Below are positions 35,962 through 44,661 of a DNA stretch of 64,000 nucleotides, piece after piece; the first letter of the stretch is position 1; each line of letters starts with the position of its first letter. Source of the DNA: JADJDM01 sp044352985 (GTDB taxonomy: Bacteria > Bacteroidota > Bacteroidia > B-17B0 > Aurantibacillaceae); the NCBI GenBank assembly GCA_044352985.1, contig JBILCU010000006.1:124001-188000 (forward strand). The letters are read 5' to 3'. The position numbers were made by a program, and so were the translations under genes. The notes under the pieces are model-generated. The model was not told the origin of the DNA and did not search any database. It saw only the letters and a list, made by a program, of their open reading frames with translations.

Positions 35962-35991
35962 TTGCAAATTGAAGTGTACTTGTTACTTTTG
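35962..35991 (+). promoter_or_regulatory. Promoter of trpS
   Basis: TTG at 35962-35964, a 19-nt spacer and TACTTTTG at 35984-35991. It matches the Bacteroidota -33/-7 consensus and lies 20 nt ahead of the trpS ATG. Confidence 0.55.
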
Positions 35992-36011
35992 TGCTTTAAT
36001 TTAAATTAACC

Positions 36012-36995
36012 ATGTCGAGAATTTTAACCGGAATACAAAGCACCAACATACCTCATTTGGGAAATATTTTGGGAGCCATGCTTCCTGCCATTGAAATGAG
36101 TAAAGATGATAAACATCAATGCCTGTTTTTTATTGCTGACCTGCATTCGATAACCACAATTAAAGATGCTGAATTTAGAAAAAACAGTACTTATGCTGTA
36201 GCGGCAGCTTGGTTAGCTTTGGGCTTTGATGTAAATAAAAATTTATTGTACCGACAAAGTGATGTTCCGGAAGTGTGTGAGTTAACCTGGTATTTAAATT
36301 GTTTCACGCCTTTTCCCATGTTGGCAAATGCGCACTCGTTCAAAGATAAATCCGATCGATTAAGCGATGTGAATGCTGGTTTATTTACTTATCCCGTTTT
36401 AATGGCTGCAGATATTTTATTATACGATACTAATATCGTTCCCGTAGGGAAAGATCAAGTGCAGCATCTAGAAATTACACGTGATATTGCAACCAAGTTT
36501 AATTCTACTTATGGTGAAACATTTGTTATTCCGGAAGTAAAAGTTGATGAGCAAGTGATGATTGTGCCTGGAACTGACGGACAAAAAATGAGTAAATCTT
36601 ACAATAATTTTATTAATATTTTTTTGCCGGAAAAAGAATTAAAAAAATCTGTAATGGGCATTGTAACTGATGCTAAAACACTAGAGGAACCAAAAGATCC
36701 TGAAACCTGCAATGTGTATAAGCTGTATCAATTACTTGCTGATGCAACTCAGTTAGAAGAAATGAGAAAAAATTACCTGCAAGGTAATTTTGGCTACGGT
36801 CACGCTAAAACAGCCCTATTTCAATTGATATTGGATAAATTTAACAATGCTCGTTCGGAATACGAACGTTTGATGAATGATAAAACTACCTTAGATAATG
36901 AACTAAAAAAAGGAGAAGAAAAGGCCAGAACAATTGCATCAGATGTACTTTCAAGAGTGAGGGGCAAATTAGGGTTTCGTACGTTGCGTTTCTAA
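36012..36995 (+). CDS. trpS: Tryptophanyl-tRNA synthetase
   Basis: 327 residues, class I synthetase. The HIGH-type motif is PHLGN (about 14-18), and KMSKS is intact at about 192-196 (GQKMSKSYNN). Other family landmarks are FIADLHSITT and the adenylate-binding loop near VPVGKDQVQHLE. Its 3' end overlaps the convergent ABC exporter gene by 27 bp. Confidence 0.97.
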   Translation: MSRILTGIQSTNIPHLGNILGAMLPAIEMSKDDKHQCLFFIADLHSITTIKDAEFRKNSTYAVAAAWLALGFDVNKNLLYRQSDVPEVCELTWYLNCFTPFPMLANAHSFKDKSDRLSDVNAGLFTYPVLMAADILLYDTNIVPVGKDQVQHLEITRDIATKFNSTYGETFVIPEVKVDEQVMIVPGTDGQKMSKSYNNFINIFLPEKELKKSVMGIVTDAKTLEEPKDPETCNVYKLYQLLADATQLEEMRKNYLQGNFGYGHAKTALFQLILDKFNNARSEYERLMNDKTTLDNELKKGEEKARTIASDVLSRVRGKLGFRTLRF

Positions 36996-38723
36996 TTGTT
37001 GCAGTTTATACAATTCGGTATAATCGGCATTTTTTTGAAGTAATTCATCATGGTTACCTGTTTCAGAAATTTCGCCATTGCGAAGAAAGATGATTTTATC
37101 GGCATGTTTTATACTGCTAATACGATGGCTAATATGTATCGATAGTTGACGTGAAGTTCTCTTTTTAAGATTTGCAACGATCTGATCTTCAGTTTCCGGA
37201 TCAACTGCACTTAAGCAGTCATCAAAAATAAGCAACTCCGGATTTCCAATTATTGCTCTCGCAATTGATACGCGCTGCTTTTGTCCGCCGGATAAGGTAA
37301 CACCTCTCTCGCCAACAATAGTATCATAACCGTTCTCAAAATGAATGATATTATCATGCACAGCAGCATCTTTAGCAGCTTGTATTATTTCTTGTTCATC
37401 AATATTATGATTTAACAAGCCAAAGGAAATGTTATTTTTGATGCTGTCCGAAAACAAGAAAGTCTCCTGAGGCACATAACCCATTTTAGCCCTTAAATCG
37501 TGAAGATTAATTTTTTCTAAAGGAATACCGTTAATTTTTATAGAGCCTTTAGATGGAGTATAAAAACCAGCTAACAATTGCGCTATGGTTGATTTTCCTG
37601 AGCCTGTATGGCCAATAATAGCAACACTTTTATTTTCTTTAATGCAAAAGGAAACTTCCTGTAATGCTTTTATTCCAGTTTCAGGATAAACAAATTCCAC
37701 ACGATCGAATTCAATACTATTGATTTGCGAAATACTCAATCCTTCGTTAGTATTTCGTTCAGGTTTAGTTTCTAAAAAATCATTAATGCGTTTTTGAGAT
37801 GCAGCAGCGCGCTGTATTAAAGAAGATGTCCAGCCTAAAGAGGCAAATGGCCAAGTTAGTTTGTAAACAATAAATATTGCAGCAGTAATGGTGCCTGCAG
37901 GAATTATATCGTTAATATAAAGTTTGCCTCCCACATAGATAACAGAAATTAAACTTAAGCCAATCATAAAAGTAATTACAGGATGAAACATTGCTTCTGT
38001 GCGCGCAAGAGATAAAGCTGCATTCCGATATTCAAGAGCCTGCATTGAAAATAACTTTGTAAAAAAGCTTTCTTTATTATATGATTTTATAACGCGAATT
38101 CCTGAAAAAGATTCTTGTGCGTTAGATGTTAATGCAGATAAGTGTTCTTGGTTGACTGTACTTTTTTTATTAATTAATCGGCTAACCCTGAAAATAATAA
38201 TGGATAAAATAGGTAATGGCAAAAAAACAAATAAAGTAAGTAAGCTGTTTTTATTGTACATGTAAATTAAGCCTGTTGAAATGGTAAAAAAAGTATCAAT
38301 TAAATACATCACCGCAGGGCCAATATACATTCGTACTTTCGACACATCTTCGCTGATTCTATTCATTAAATCACCGGTATTGTTTCGTTTATAAAAAGCT
38401 AAGTCTAATACCTGATAATGAGCGTATATTTCATTTTTTAAATCAGCTTCAATATATCGAGATAAAACAATTAAAAATTGTCGTTTTAAAAACATAAAAA
38501 TTCCTGAGCCAACAGCAAGTAAAACCATTAATACAGATAACGAAACAAAATCTTGATCACTTTTTTTGCCTGAAACAAATGATTCAAAATGATTGGTTGC
38601 TCGTTCAATTACTTCACCCTGACTCATCATCAGTACATTTGAAATAGCAACAAATAAAAACCCTAACAATAAACGATACTTATATTTAATAAAAAATTTG
38701 TTGAGGTACTTTAGAGATTTCAT
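36969..38723 (-). CDS. ABC exporter, fused permease and ATPase (MsbA-like)
   Basis: 584 residues. Six membrane helices (about 15-305) precede an ATPase domain with Walker A GHTGSGKST, signature LSGGQKQR, Walker B LLIFDDCLSAVD and H-loop HISHR. The position of the catalytic glutamate after Walker B is Asp (FDD instead of DE), as in the degenerate site of some heterodimeric exporters. Lipid or multidrug export is the likely class role. The ATPase end overlaps trpS by 27 bp tail to tail. Confidence 0.92.
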   Translation of the reverse strand: MKSLKYLNKFFIKYKYRLLLGFLFVAISNVLMMSQGEVIERATNHFESFVSGKKSDQDFVSLSVLMVLLAVGSGIFMFLKRQFLIVLSRYIEADLKNEIYAHYQVLDLAFYKRNNTGDLMNRISEDVSKVRMYIGPAVMYLIDTFFTISTGLIYMYNKNSLLTLFVFLPLPILSIIIFRVSRLINKKSTVNQEHLSALTSNAQESFSGIRVIKSYNKESFFTKLFSMQALEYRNAALSLARTEAMFHPVITFMIGLSLISVIYVGGKLYINDIIPAGTITAAIFIVYKLTWPFASLGWTSSLIQRAAASQKRINDFLETKPERNTNEGLSISQINSIEFDRVEFVYPETGIKALQEVSFCIKENKSVAIIGHTGSGKSTIAQLLAGFYTPSKGSIKINGIPLEKINLHDLRAKMGYVPQETFLFSDSIKNNISFGLLNHNIDEQEIIQAAKDAAVHDNIIHFENGYDTIVGERGVTLSGGQKQRVSIARAIIGNPELLIFDDCLSAVDPETEDQIVANLKKRTSRQLSIHISHRISSIKHADKIIFLRNGEISETGNHDELLQKNADYTELYKLQQLETQRTKP

Positions 38724-38781
38724 GCTTTACAAAAATAGAATAAGAAATTGATTTGGTGTAATTAAGAATAATATATATAAA

Positions 38782-39723
38782 TCAATCATGATCTATTTTT
38801 AATATTGGATATTTTTTCTGAATAGCGTTTTTACGAAAAGTTATTTGATCAAGATGCTGCTTTTGTTGATCAGGGTTTAAAACACGATGGTTTTTAAATT
38901 TCAAAAACTCTTCTATGTCTTTTAGGTATTCAAGGGTGTTGTTGTCCATCCATGAACTTAAACGTTCCCAAACATAATTAATAGCCATTTCATTAGGATG
39001 AGCAAAATCGTTTTTAAAAAAACGATAATCACGCAATTCATCAATTACCATTTCATAAGCAGGAAAATAAAAACAGTTAGAACAACTTGAAATGATTTCA
39101 TGTACTGATTGAATTAAAATGGCTTTACTTAAATTATTTTCAATTATTCCATCACGAATATATTTTACGGGACTAACAGTAAAAATAATTTGTAGATCAG
39201 GATTGTGGCTCTGTAATTTTTTAACTAATAAATTATATTCATTTACAATGTCTTCTTTTTTTAAAAGAACTTTTTCAAATTGTTTTGCGGGTAATTTATG
39301 GCAATTACTTACAGCAGTTTTATGATGCAAATAAACAAACGCAGACCCAAATGTTATGAATAATAGGTTTGCGTTTAATAATTCGTCGGATGCAAGCTTA
39401 GTACTTTCATTAATTTTTTGCAGCAATTCTTCTTTAGTATTTGATGAAAACTCACTATGAAATTGAAAAGAATGCCACTGTTCATTATGAAAAAAAACAT
39501 CCGCTTCTAGATGAGTTTTTTTTTGAATTAAATGATTCAGTTGTGTTGAAATACTTTTGGGATTATAAACAATTCCGTTTGGGTTGGAAAAAACATAAAA
39601 ATAATTTTTTATAAAAATTTCCGCAATGTTTTCGGCAAAACAAGAACCAATAAAAAATAATTTATCTTGATTATTTATTTTTCGTTGAAGCGAAGGAAAA
39701 TCGAATTCCAATTTAAAGTTCAT
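38782..39723 (-). CDS. GSCFA family protein
   Basis: 313 residues. The eponymous motif FIGSCFAENIA lies at about 24-34. Other conserved parts are FTVSPVKYIRDG and the C-terminal DFAHPNEMAINYVWERL, consistent with an SGNH/GDSL-like hydrolase fold with Ser near the N-terminus and an Asp-x2-His near the end. The substrate is unknown. It is 11 nt downstream of tsaE on the same strand. Confidence 0.9.
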   Translation of the reverse strand: MNFKLEFDFPSLQRKINNQDKLFFIGSCFAENIAEIFIKNYFYVFSNPNGIVYNPKSISTQLNHLIQKKTHLEADVFFHNEQWHSFQFHSEFSSNTKEELLQKINESTKLASDELLNANLLFITFGSAFVYLHHKTAVSNCHKLPAKQFEKVLLKKEDIVNEYNLLVKKLQSHNPDLQIIFTVSPVKYIRDGIIENNLSKAILIQSVHEIISSCSNCFYFPAYEMVIDELRDYRFFKNDFAHPNEMAINYVWERLSSWMDNNTLEYLKDIEEFLKFKNHRVLNPDQQKQHLDQITFRKNAIQKKYPILKIDHD

Positions 39724-39734
39724 GATGTTAAAAA

Positions 39735-40157
39735 TTATTCGTTTATGCTTGCTTCAATTATCCGTTTCCCATCACGAACATCTATTTTTACAAAAACACT
39801 CTTCTCAGGATATAGAGGACTGGCAATTTCAGGCCATTCAATAAAACAATAGTTTCCACTATTTAAATATTCTTCCATACCAAAATCTAAACATTCGTTA
39901 ATGTTTTTTAAACGATATAAATCGAAATGATAAATACATTCTATACCACATTTATATTCATTTACAATTGAATAAGTTGGACTGCTTAAGCTGGAGGTAA
40001 CACCAAGATGTTTTGCCAATTCTTTTATAAATGTAGTTTTACCAGCACCCATTTCAGCCTGAAATAAAAAAATACGAGAAGTAGAGAAAGCCTCAAGTAA
40101 ATCACTTGCGGTTTTTTTTAATTCGTTTATTTCTGTAATTGTAAATTGAATCGTCAT
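39735..40157 (-). CDS. tsaE: tRNA t6A37 ATPase TsaE
   Basis: 140 residues. P-loop AEMGAGKTTFIKELA (about 34-48), then SPTYSIVNEY and YHFDLYRLKN, the TsaE signatures. It works with TsaB and TsaD to add threonylcarbamoyl to A37 of ANN-decoding tRNAs. The gene is 2 nt downstream of the EVE gene and 11 nt upstream of GSCFA: one three-gene unit. Confidence 0.95.
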   Translation of the reverse strand: MTIQFTITEINELKKTASDLLEAFSTSRIFLFQAEMGAGKTTFIKELAKHLGVTSSLSSPTYSIVNEYKCGIECIYHFDLYRLKNINECLDFGMEEYLNSGNYCFIEWPEIASPLYPEKSVFVKIDVRDGKRIIEASINE

Positions 40158-40159
40158 GA

Positions 40160-40567
40160 TTACATGCCGCCAAGTAATAAAATTTTATCAAATTCTTCAG
40201 CGGTAACCGAACTAACAGAAAGGCGAGATTGTTTCACTAATTGCATGTTTTTTAATAATTCATCTTTTTTAATTTCAGCTAAAAAAACTGGGTTTTTTAA
40301 GCTTTTAAAAGCAGAAAAATCAACTGCTACCCATGCCGTTTCATCAGTTGTCGGATCTTGATAGTGTTCTTTCTTCACTTTTGCAATACCAACTACACAA
40401 AGTCCTTCGTTGCTATGATAAAAGAGAGCAAGATCTCCTTTTTTCATGGCCTTTAAGTTATTTCGGGCAGTGTAGTTGCGTACTCCATCCCAAAAAGTAG
40501 ATTTATCTTTTAAAAACTGATCCCAACTGTATTTAAAAGGTTCTGATTTAATTAGCCAATAATTCAT
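40160..40567 (-). CDS. EVE domain protein
   Basis: 135 residues, entirely one EVE domain (PUA-like): YWLIKSEPFKYSWDQF, WDGVRNYTARNNLK and GDLALFYHSNEG. EVE domains bind modified bases in DNA or RNA. It heads a unit with tsaE, which suggests but does not prove a link to modified RNA. Confidence 0.92.
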   Translation of the reverse strand: MNYWLIKSEPFKYSWDQFLKDKSTFWDGVRNYTARNNLKAMKKGDLALFYHSNEGLCVVGIAKVKKEHYQDPTTDETAWVAVDFSAFKSLKNPVFLAEIKKDELLKNMQLVKQSRLSVSSVTAEEFDKILLLGGM

Positions 40568-40666
40568 TGCTATTGAAAAAATGATTTCTATGTAAAATTA
40601 ACAGAATATCAATTAATGAAAACAATGTTTGATAGTTAATTGTATTTTTGCTTTAAAATTTAAGTT

Positions 40667-40978
40667 ATGTTCGGAAAATTAGGCGATATGATGGGCAAAT
40701 TAAAAGAGGCCAAACAAAAAATGGATGAAACCAAAGCTAAACTAGAAACGATTGAAACCAACGTGGATTGTTTAAGTGGTGAAATAAAAATTAAAATAAA
40801 TGGTAACCGAGTAATTAAATCCATTGAGTTAAGCGAACGTATAAAAAATTTACCAAAAAACGAACTAGAAGCAACGCTTACAGAAGCACTTAATAAAGCC
40901 ATTAGCGAAGCAAATGAAATCAATGAAGGAGAAATGAAAAAGATAGCCATGGGCATGATACCTGGCGGACTTTTTTGA
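40667..40978 (+). CDS. YbaB/EbfC-family nucleoid-associated protein
   Basis: 103 residues: an N-terminal helix (MFGKLGDMMGKLKEAKQKMD), a central sheet with GNRVIKSIEL and a C-terminal helix ending in the Met/Gly-rich tail MGMIPGGLF. Members are dimeric DNA-binding proteins. A -7-like TATTTTTG lies at 40643-40650. The following TonB receptor gene starts 38 nt later. Confidence 0.85.
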   Translation: MFGKLGDMMGKLKEAKQKMDETKAKLETIETNVDCLSGEIKIKINGNRVIKSIELSERIKNLPKNELEATLTEALNKAISEANEINEGEMKKIAMGMIPGGLF

Positions 40979-41016
40979 TAATCCACAATAATTTTTTTAA
41001 GTTGCAGAATAATTAC

Positions 41017-43419
41017 ATGCTTATGAGGATTATTCTACTTTCCATTGCAATTTTTATTCTTCCACTTTTTTGTATTTCTCAGATTAATTCCACACTTAAA
41101 GGAATTGTTATAGATAAACAAACCAATGAAGCACTTCCGGGAGCAACAATAACATACGCCGAAGGAAAAGGTGTTTTATCTGGGCTGGACGGTGACTTTT
41201 TAATTTCATTGCCCGATGGAAATTATTTGATTAAAGCAAACTTAGTCGGTTATAAATCTTTTGAGCAAAAAATTGATTTGCAATCAGGAGATACATTAAC
41301 CGTAAACATCAGTCTAGAATCTGTAAACCAATTATTAACCGAAGTGGTTGTGAGTGCAGGTAAGTTCGAGCAAAAACTCTCTGATGTTACTGTTTCTATG
41401 GAAGTGATTAAACCCGCATTGATTCAAAATAAAAATGCGGTTGCATTGGATCAAATCATGAATCAGATTCCAAGTGTAAATATTGCCGATTCGCAAGTAA
41501 GCATTCGTTCCGGTAGTGGCTTTAGTTACGGTGCAGGTAGTAGAGTGCTGATGATGGTAGACGAAATGCCTATGATTAGTGCAGATGCCGCCGATATCAA
41601 ATGGAATTTTATTCCTATAGAAAATATTGAGCAGGTTGAAGTCATTAAAGGAGCGTCTTCTGCATTGTTTGGATCATCAGCTTTGAATGGAGTCATTAAT
41701 TTCAGAACAGCTTATCCAAAAAATGAACCTCAAACATCCATCACTACGTATTATGGTGTTTACGATCATCCCGGTAGAAAAGAAATTGACTGGTATGCTA
41801 ATCAAAAAAATCCGGAACAAAAAGGAACTAACTTTTTTCACTCACAAAAAATCGGACAATTGGATGTTGTAATTGGCGGACAATTACTAAAAAATGATGG
41901 ATTCCGTTATTTAGAAAGTGAAACCCGCGGAAGAGCTAATGCAAATCTTCGTTATAATTTTAAAAACAAATTAAGTGGCTTATCAGTTGGTTTAAACACC
42001 AATTATATGTCAACAACAGGAGGTTTGTTTTTTTTATGGGCAGGTGCTGATTCTGCCTACATTCCCTCTTATTCAGCAACATCCGCTACTTCACGAACTA
42101 TACAATTATACGATAATCGTCGTTTAAGTGTTGACCCGTTCATCATCTACAATACAGAAAAAACCGGAAGAATTTCTTGGAGAACACGATATTTTAATAC
42201 TACTAATACCAACGACAAAAACCAGGAGTCTACCGCCAATTTATATTACTCCGATTTACAATGGCAGAAACGATTTAAAAAACAATTTACATTCACCGTT
42301 GGTTATGTAGAAATGCATCAGCAGGTGGTTTCTGATTCTTTATACGGAAGGAGAAACGGTGTAAACTACGCAGGGTATATGCAATTTGATAAAAAGCATA
42401 AAAAGTTTACATTTTCACTTGGCTTACGTGGTGAATATTTTAGAATAGATACTTCTAAAACAAAAGGATCTTTACTAAATGGTAAAATCAACAATCTTCC
42501 GTTTCAACCGGTAACTCGTATTGGTATCAATTATCAGTTATTTGAATACACTTTTATTCGGTCTTCGTTTGGACAAGGCTATCGTTTTCCTTCCATTGCA
42601 GAAAAATACATTGCAACTAACGTAAGTTCTTTAAAATTGTATCCTAACAATCAGTTGCAACCCGAAAATGGCTGGAGCGCTGAAATAGGAATTAAACAAG
42701 GATTTAAAATAGGCGAATTTAAAGGCATGTTTGATGCAGCTTATTATTGGACAGAGTACCGCAACATGATGGATTTTGTGTACACCTTACCAATAGATAA
42801 AGATAGTTTATACAATGGCTATTATGATATACAAACCTTAGTTGGAAGAAGCGGATTTCAATCACAAAACATAGGCAAGGCAAAAATTACCGGTTGGGAT
42901 TTTTCTGTTAATGGTACAGGTAAAATCGGAAAAGTAAACATTACCTTATTGTGTGGGTACACTTACTCAAATCCCATTGATCCTGATTTTAATCCTGCAA
43001 CAGATACCACTGGATCTTTCCGTGGAAGTAATTTATTGAAATATCGTAATCAGCACATGTTTAAAAACGATATACAATTTGATTATAAAAATTTCTCTAT
43101 CGGCTTTAGTTCTCGTTTCACCAGCTTTATGGAAAATATTGATTTACGATTTGAAGAACCTTTGATCTACGAATTATTAAATCCTAATACATCATTCTAT
43201 TATAATCCTAATTTCTATGTATTGCCAGGTTTGAAAGATTATAGGGCAAAACATAAACTCGATGCCTGGCAACATGATTTCAGAAGTTCATATAAATTCT
43301 CTGATCATCTAAAATTATCTTTTATTGTAAGCAACTTTTTTAATCAAGAATACATGTCGAGACCTGGTTATGTAGAGGCACCACGCATGTTTACTACTCA
43401 AGTTGTAATTAAATTTTAA
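41017..43419 (+). CDS. TonB-dependent outer-membrane receptor
   Basis: About 800 residues from ATG 41017 (or 41023), chosen because MRIILLSIAIFILPLFCISQ is a signal peptide; a TTG at 40975 would add an implausible leader. A carboxypeptidase-regulatory-like beta domain (about 20-105, LKGIVIDKQTNEALPGATIT) is followed by the plug (about 115-235, with VEVIKGASSALFGSSALNGV) and a 22-strand barrel. No SusD partner follows, so it is a standalone receptor of unknown ligand rather than a SusCD system. Confidence 0.93.
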   Translation: MLMRIILLSIAIFILPLFCISQINSTLKGIVIDKQTNEALPGATITYAEGKGVLSGLDGDFLISLPDGNYLIKANLVGYKSFEQKIDLQSGDTLTVNISLESVNQLLTEVVVSAGKFEQKLSDVTVSMEVIKPALIQNKNAVALDQIMNQIPSVNIADSQVSIRSGSGFSYGAGSRVLMMVDEMPMISADAADIKWNFIPIENIEQVEVIKGASSALFGSSALNGVINFRTAYPKNEPQTSITTYYGVYDHPGRKEIDWYANQKNPEQKGTNFFHSQKIGQLDVVIGGQLLKNDGFRYLESETRGRANANLRYNFKNKLSGLSVGLNTNYMSTTGGLFFLWAGADSAYIPSYSATSATSRTIQLYDNRRLSVDPFIIYNTEKTGRISWRTRYFNTTNTNDKNQESTANLYYSDLQWQKRFKKQFTFTVGYVEMHQQVVSDSLYGRRNGVNYAGYMQFDKKHKKFTFSLGLRGEYFRIDTSKTKGSLLNGKINNLPFQPVTRIGINYQLFEYTFIRSSFGQGYRFPSIAEKYIATNVSSLKLYPNNQLQPENGWSAEIGIKQGFKIGEFKGMFDAAYYWTEYRNMMDFVYTLPIDKDSLYNGYYDIQTLVGRSGFQSQNIGKAKITGWDFSVNGTGKIGKVNITLLCGYTYSNPIDPDFNPATDTTGSFRGSNLLKYRNQHMFKNDIQFDYKNFSIGFSSRFTSFMENIDLRFEEPLIYELLNPNTSFYYNPNFYVLPGLKDYRAKHKLDAWQHDFRSSYKFSDHLKLSFIVSNFFNQEYMSRPGYVEAPRMFTTQVVIKF

Positions 43420-43494
43420 TCGCCATTTTTAATTCATAAATCAAATTGATATACATCATTTCAATTTAGTTAGGCTATAATTAGTTTCGCCTTT

Positions 43495-44247
43495 ATGGAA
43501 AATTATTTTAAAGGTAAAACAGCATTAATTACTGGTGGTTCATCAGGAATTGGAGAAGCAACAGCTAAGGCATTAGCAAATATTGGAAGTAATCTAATTG
43601 TTTTAGATACGCATGAAAATCAAAATCTTATGCAGTACCTTAATAGGTGTGGCATCAACGCAAAGTATTATCAATGTAATGTTTCTAAAGAAAAAGAGGT
43701 ACAAAATGCGTTTAAGCATATAACCACTGATTTTGAAACAATACATTTTGCATTTAATAATGCAGGAATTGAAGGTCATTCAGCAAAGATTGAGGATAGT
43801 AAAGAAGAAGATTGGGATTCTGTATTGGGTACTAATTTAAAAGGAATCTGGTTATGCTTAAAACATGAAATTACTTTAATGAAAAATATAATAGGAGCAT
43901 CAATTGTAAATTGTTCCTCTGTAGCCGGTTTAAAAGGATTTGATTCATCATCAGTTTATGTGGCAAGCAAACACGGTGTTATTGGATTAACTAAAACAGT
44001 TGCAATTGAAACAGCTAAAAACGGAATTAGAGTTAATGCTGTTTGTCCAGGGGTGATTGAAACACCAATGATTGACCGATTAATAAACTCAGATAAATCA
44101 ATTAGAAGTAATTATGAAAACATGAGTTTACTTAAACGATTAGGAAAACCCGATGAAATTGCTGATGCTGTATTGTTCTTGCTTTCAAATAAATCTTCAT
44201 TTATAACAGGCACAACATTAGTTGTTGATGGTGGATTGATAAATTAA
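43495..44247 (+). CDS. Short-chain dehydrogenase/reductase
   Basis: 250 residues of the classical SDR family: cofactor motif TGGSSGIGEA, NNAG (FNNAGIEG), catalytic Ser in IVNCSSVAG and YVASK as YxxxK, then PGVIETPM. The C-terminal GTTLVVDGGLIN is typical. The substrate is unknown. It stands alone between the TonB receptor and a cold-shock gene. Confidence 0.93.
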   Translation: MENYFKGKTALITGGSSGIGEATAKALANIGSNLIVLDTHENQNLMQYLNRCGINAKYYQCNVSKEKEVQNAFKHITTDFETIHFAFNNAGIEGHSAKIEDSKEEDWDSVLGTNLKGIWLCLKHEITLMKNIIGASIVNCSSVAGLKGFDSSSVYVASKHGVIGLTKTVAIETAKNGIRVNAVCPGVIETPMIDRLINSDKSIRSNYENMSLLKRLGKPDEIADAVLFLLSNKSSFITGTTLVVDGGLIN

Positions 44248-44451
44248 GAAATAGTTTAATTTTATTCTAATTTTTGATATAAACTATTACATTGAGTGAA
44301 GTTGAAATAGTCAGTTCTCGAATATACTAAAGTGAACATAGCAATTTTTACAATAAAATTTAAATAGGCACTAAATTTTATTTAAGGTCAATTTAAATGA
44401 ATTGCGAACTAATTTGTTTTTATTACATTCGTCTACCTAAATTGTTGTATT

Positions 44452-44646
44452 ATGTTCACCGGCACTGTAAAATTCTTCAACGTTAAAAACAAATTTGGAT
44501 TTGTTAAATGTAATGAAGACGGTAAAGAATATTATGTACATGTTAAAAATGTTGAAGGAGAACAGCTTAATCAAAACGATTATGTACAATTTGAGTTAAA
44601 AGACACTAAACGTGGCCCTGAAGCAGTTCAAGTAAAAAAAGTATAA
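44452..44646 (+). CDS. Divergent cold-shock domain protein
   Basis: 64 residues, one cold-shock OB-fold: TGTVKFFNVKNKFGFVKC holds the RNP1 region, with NKFGFV in place of KGFGFI, and the RNP2 place reads YYVHV instead of VFVHF. It probably still binds single-stranded nucleic acid. It lies 15 nt upstream of the RND exporter. The 204 nt before it are AT-rich with no clear feature. Confidence 0.88.
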   Translation: MFTGTVKFFNVKNKFGFVKCNEDGKEYYVHVKNVEGEQLNQNDYVQFELKDTKRGPEAVQVKKV

Positions 44647-44661
44647 TTACTTTTACTGCCG

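Noticed and set aside
40975..41016. Upstream TTG start for the TonB receptor
   Set aside because: It overlaps the previous gene's stop and would bury the signal peptide behind 14 hydrophilic residues.
41017..43419. SusC-type glycan uptake system
   Set aside because: No SusD homologue or glycoside hydrolase is adjacent.
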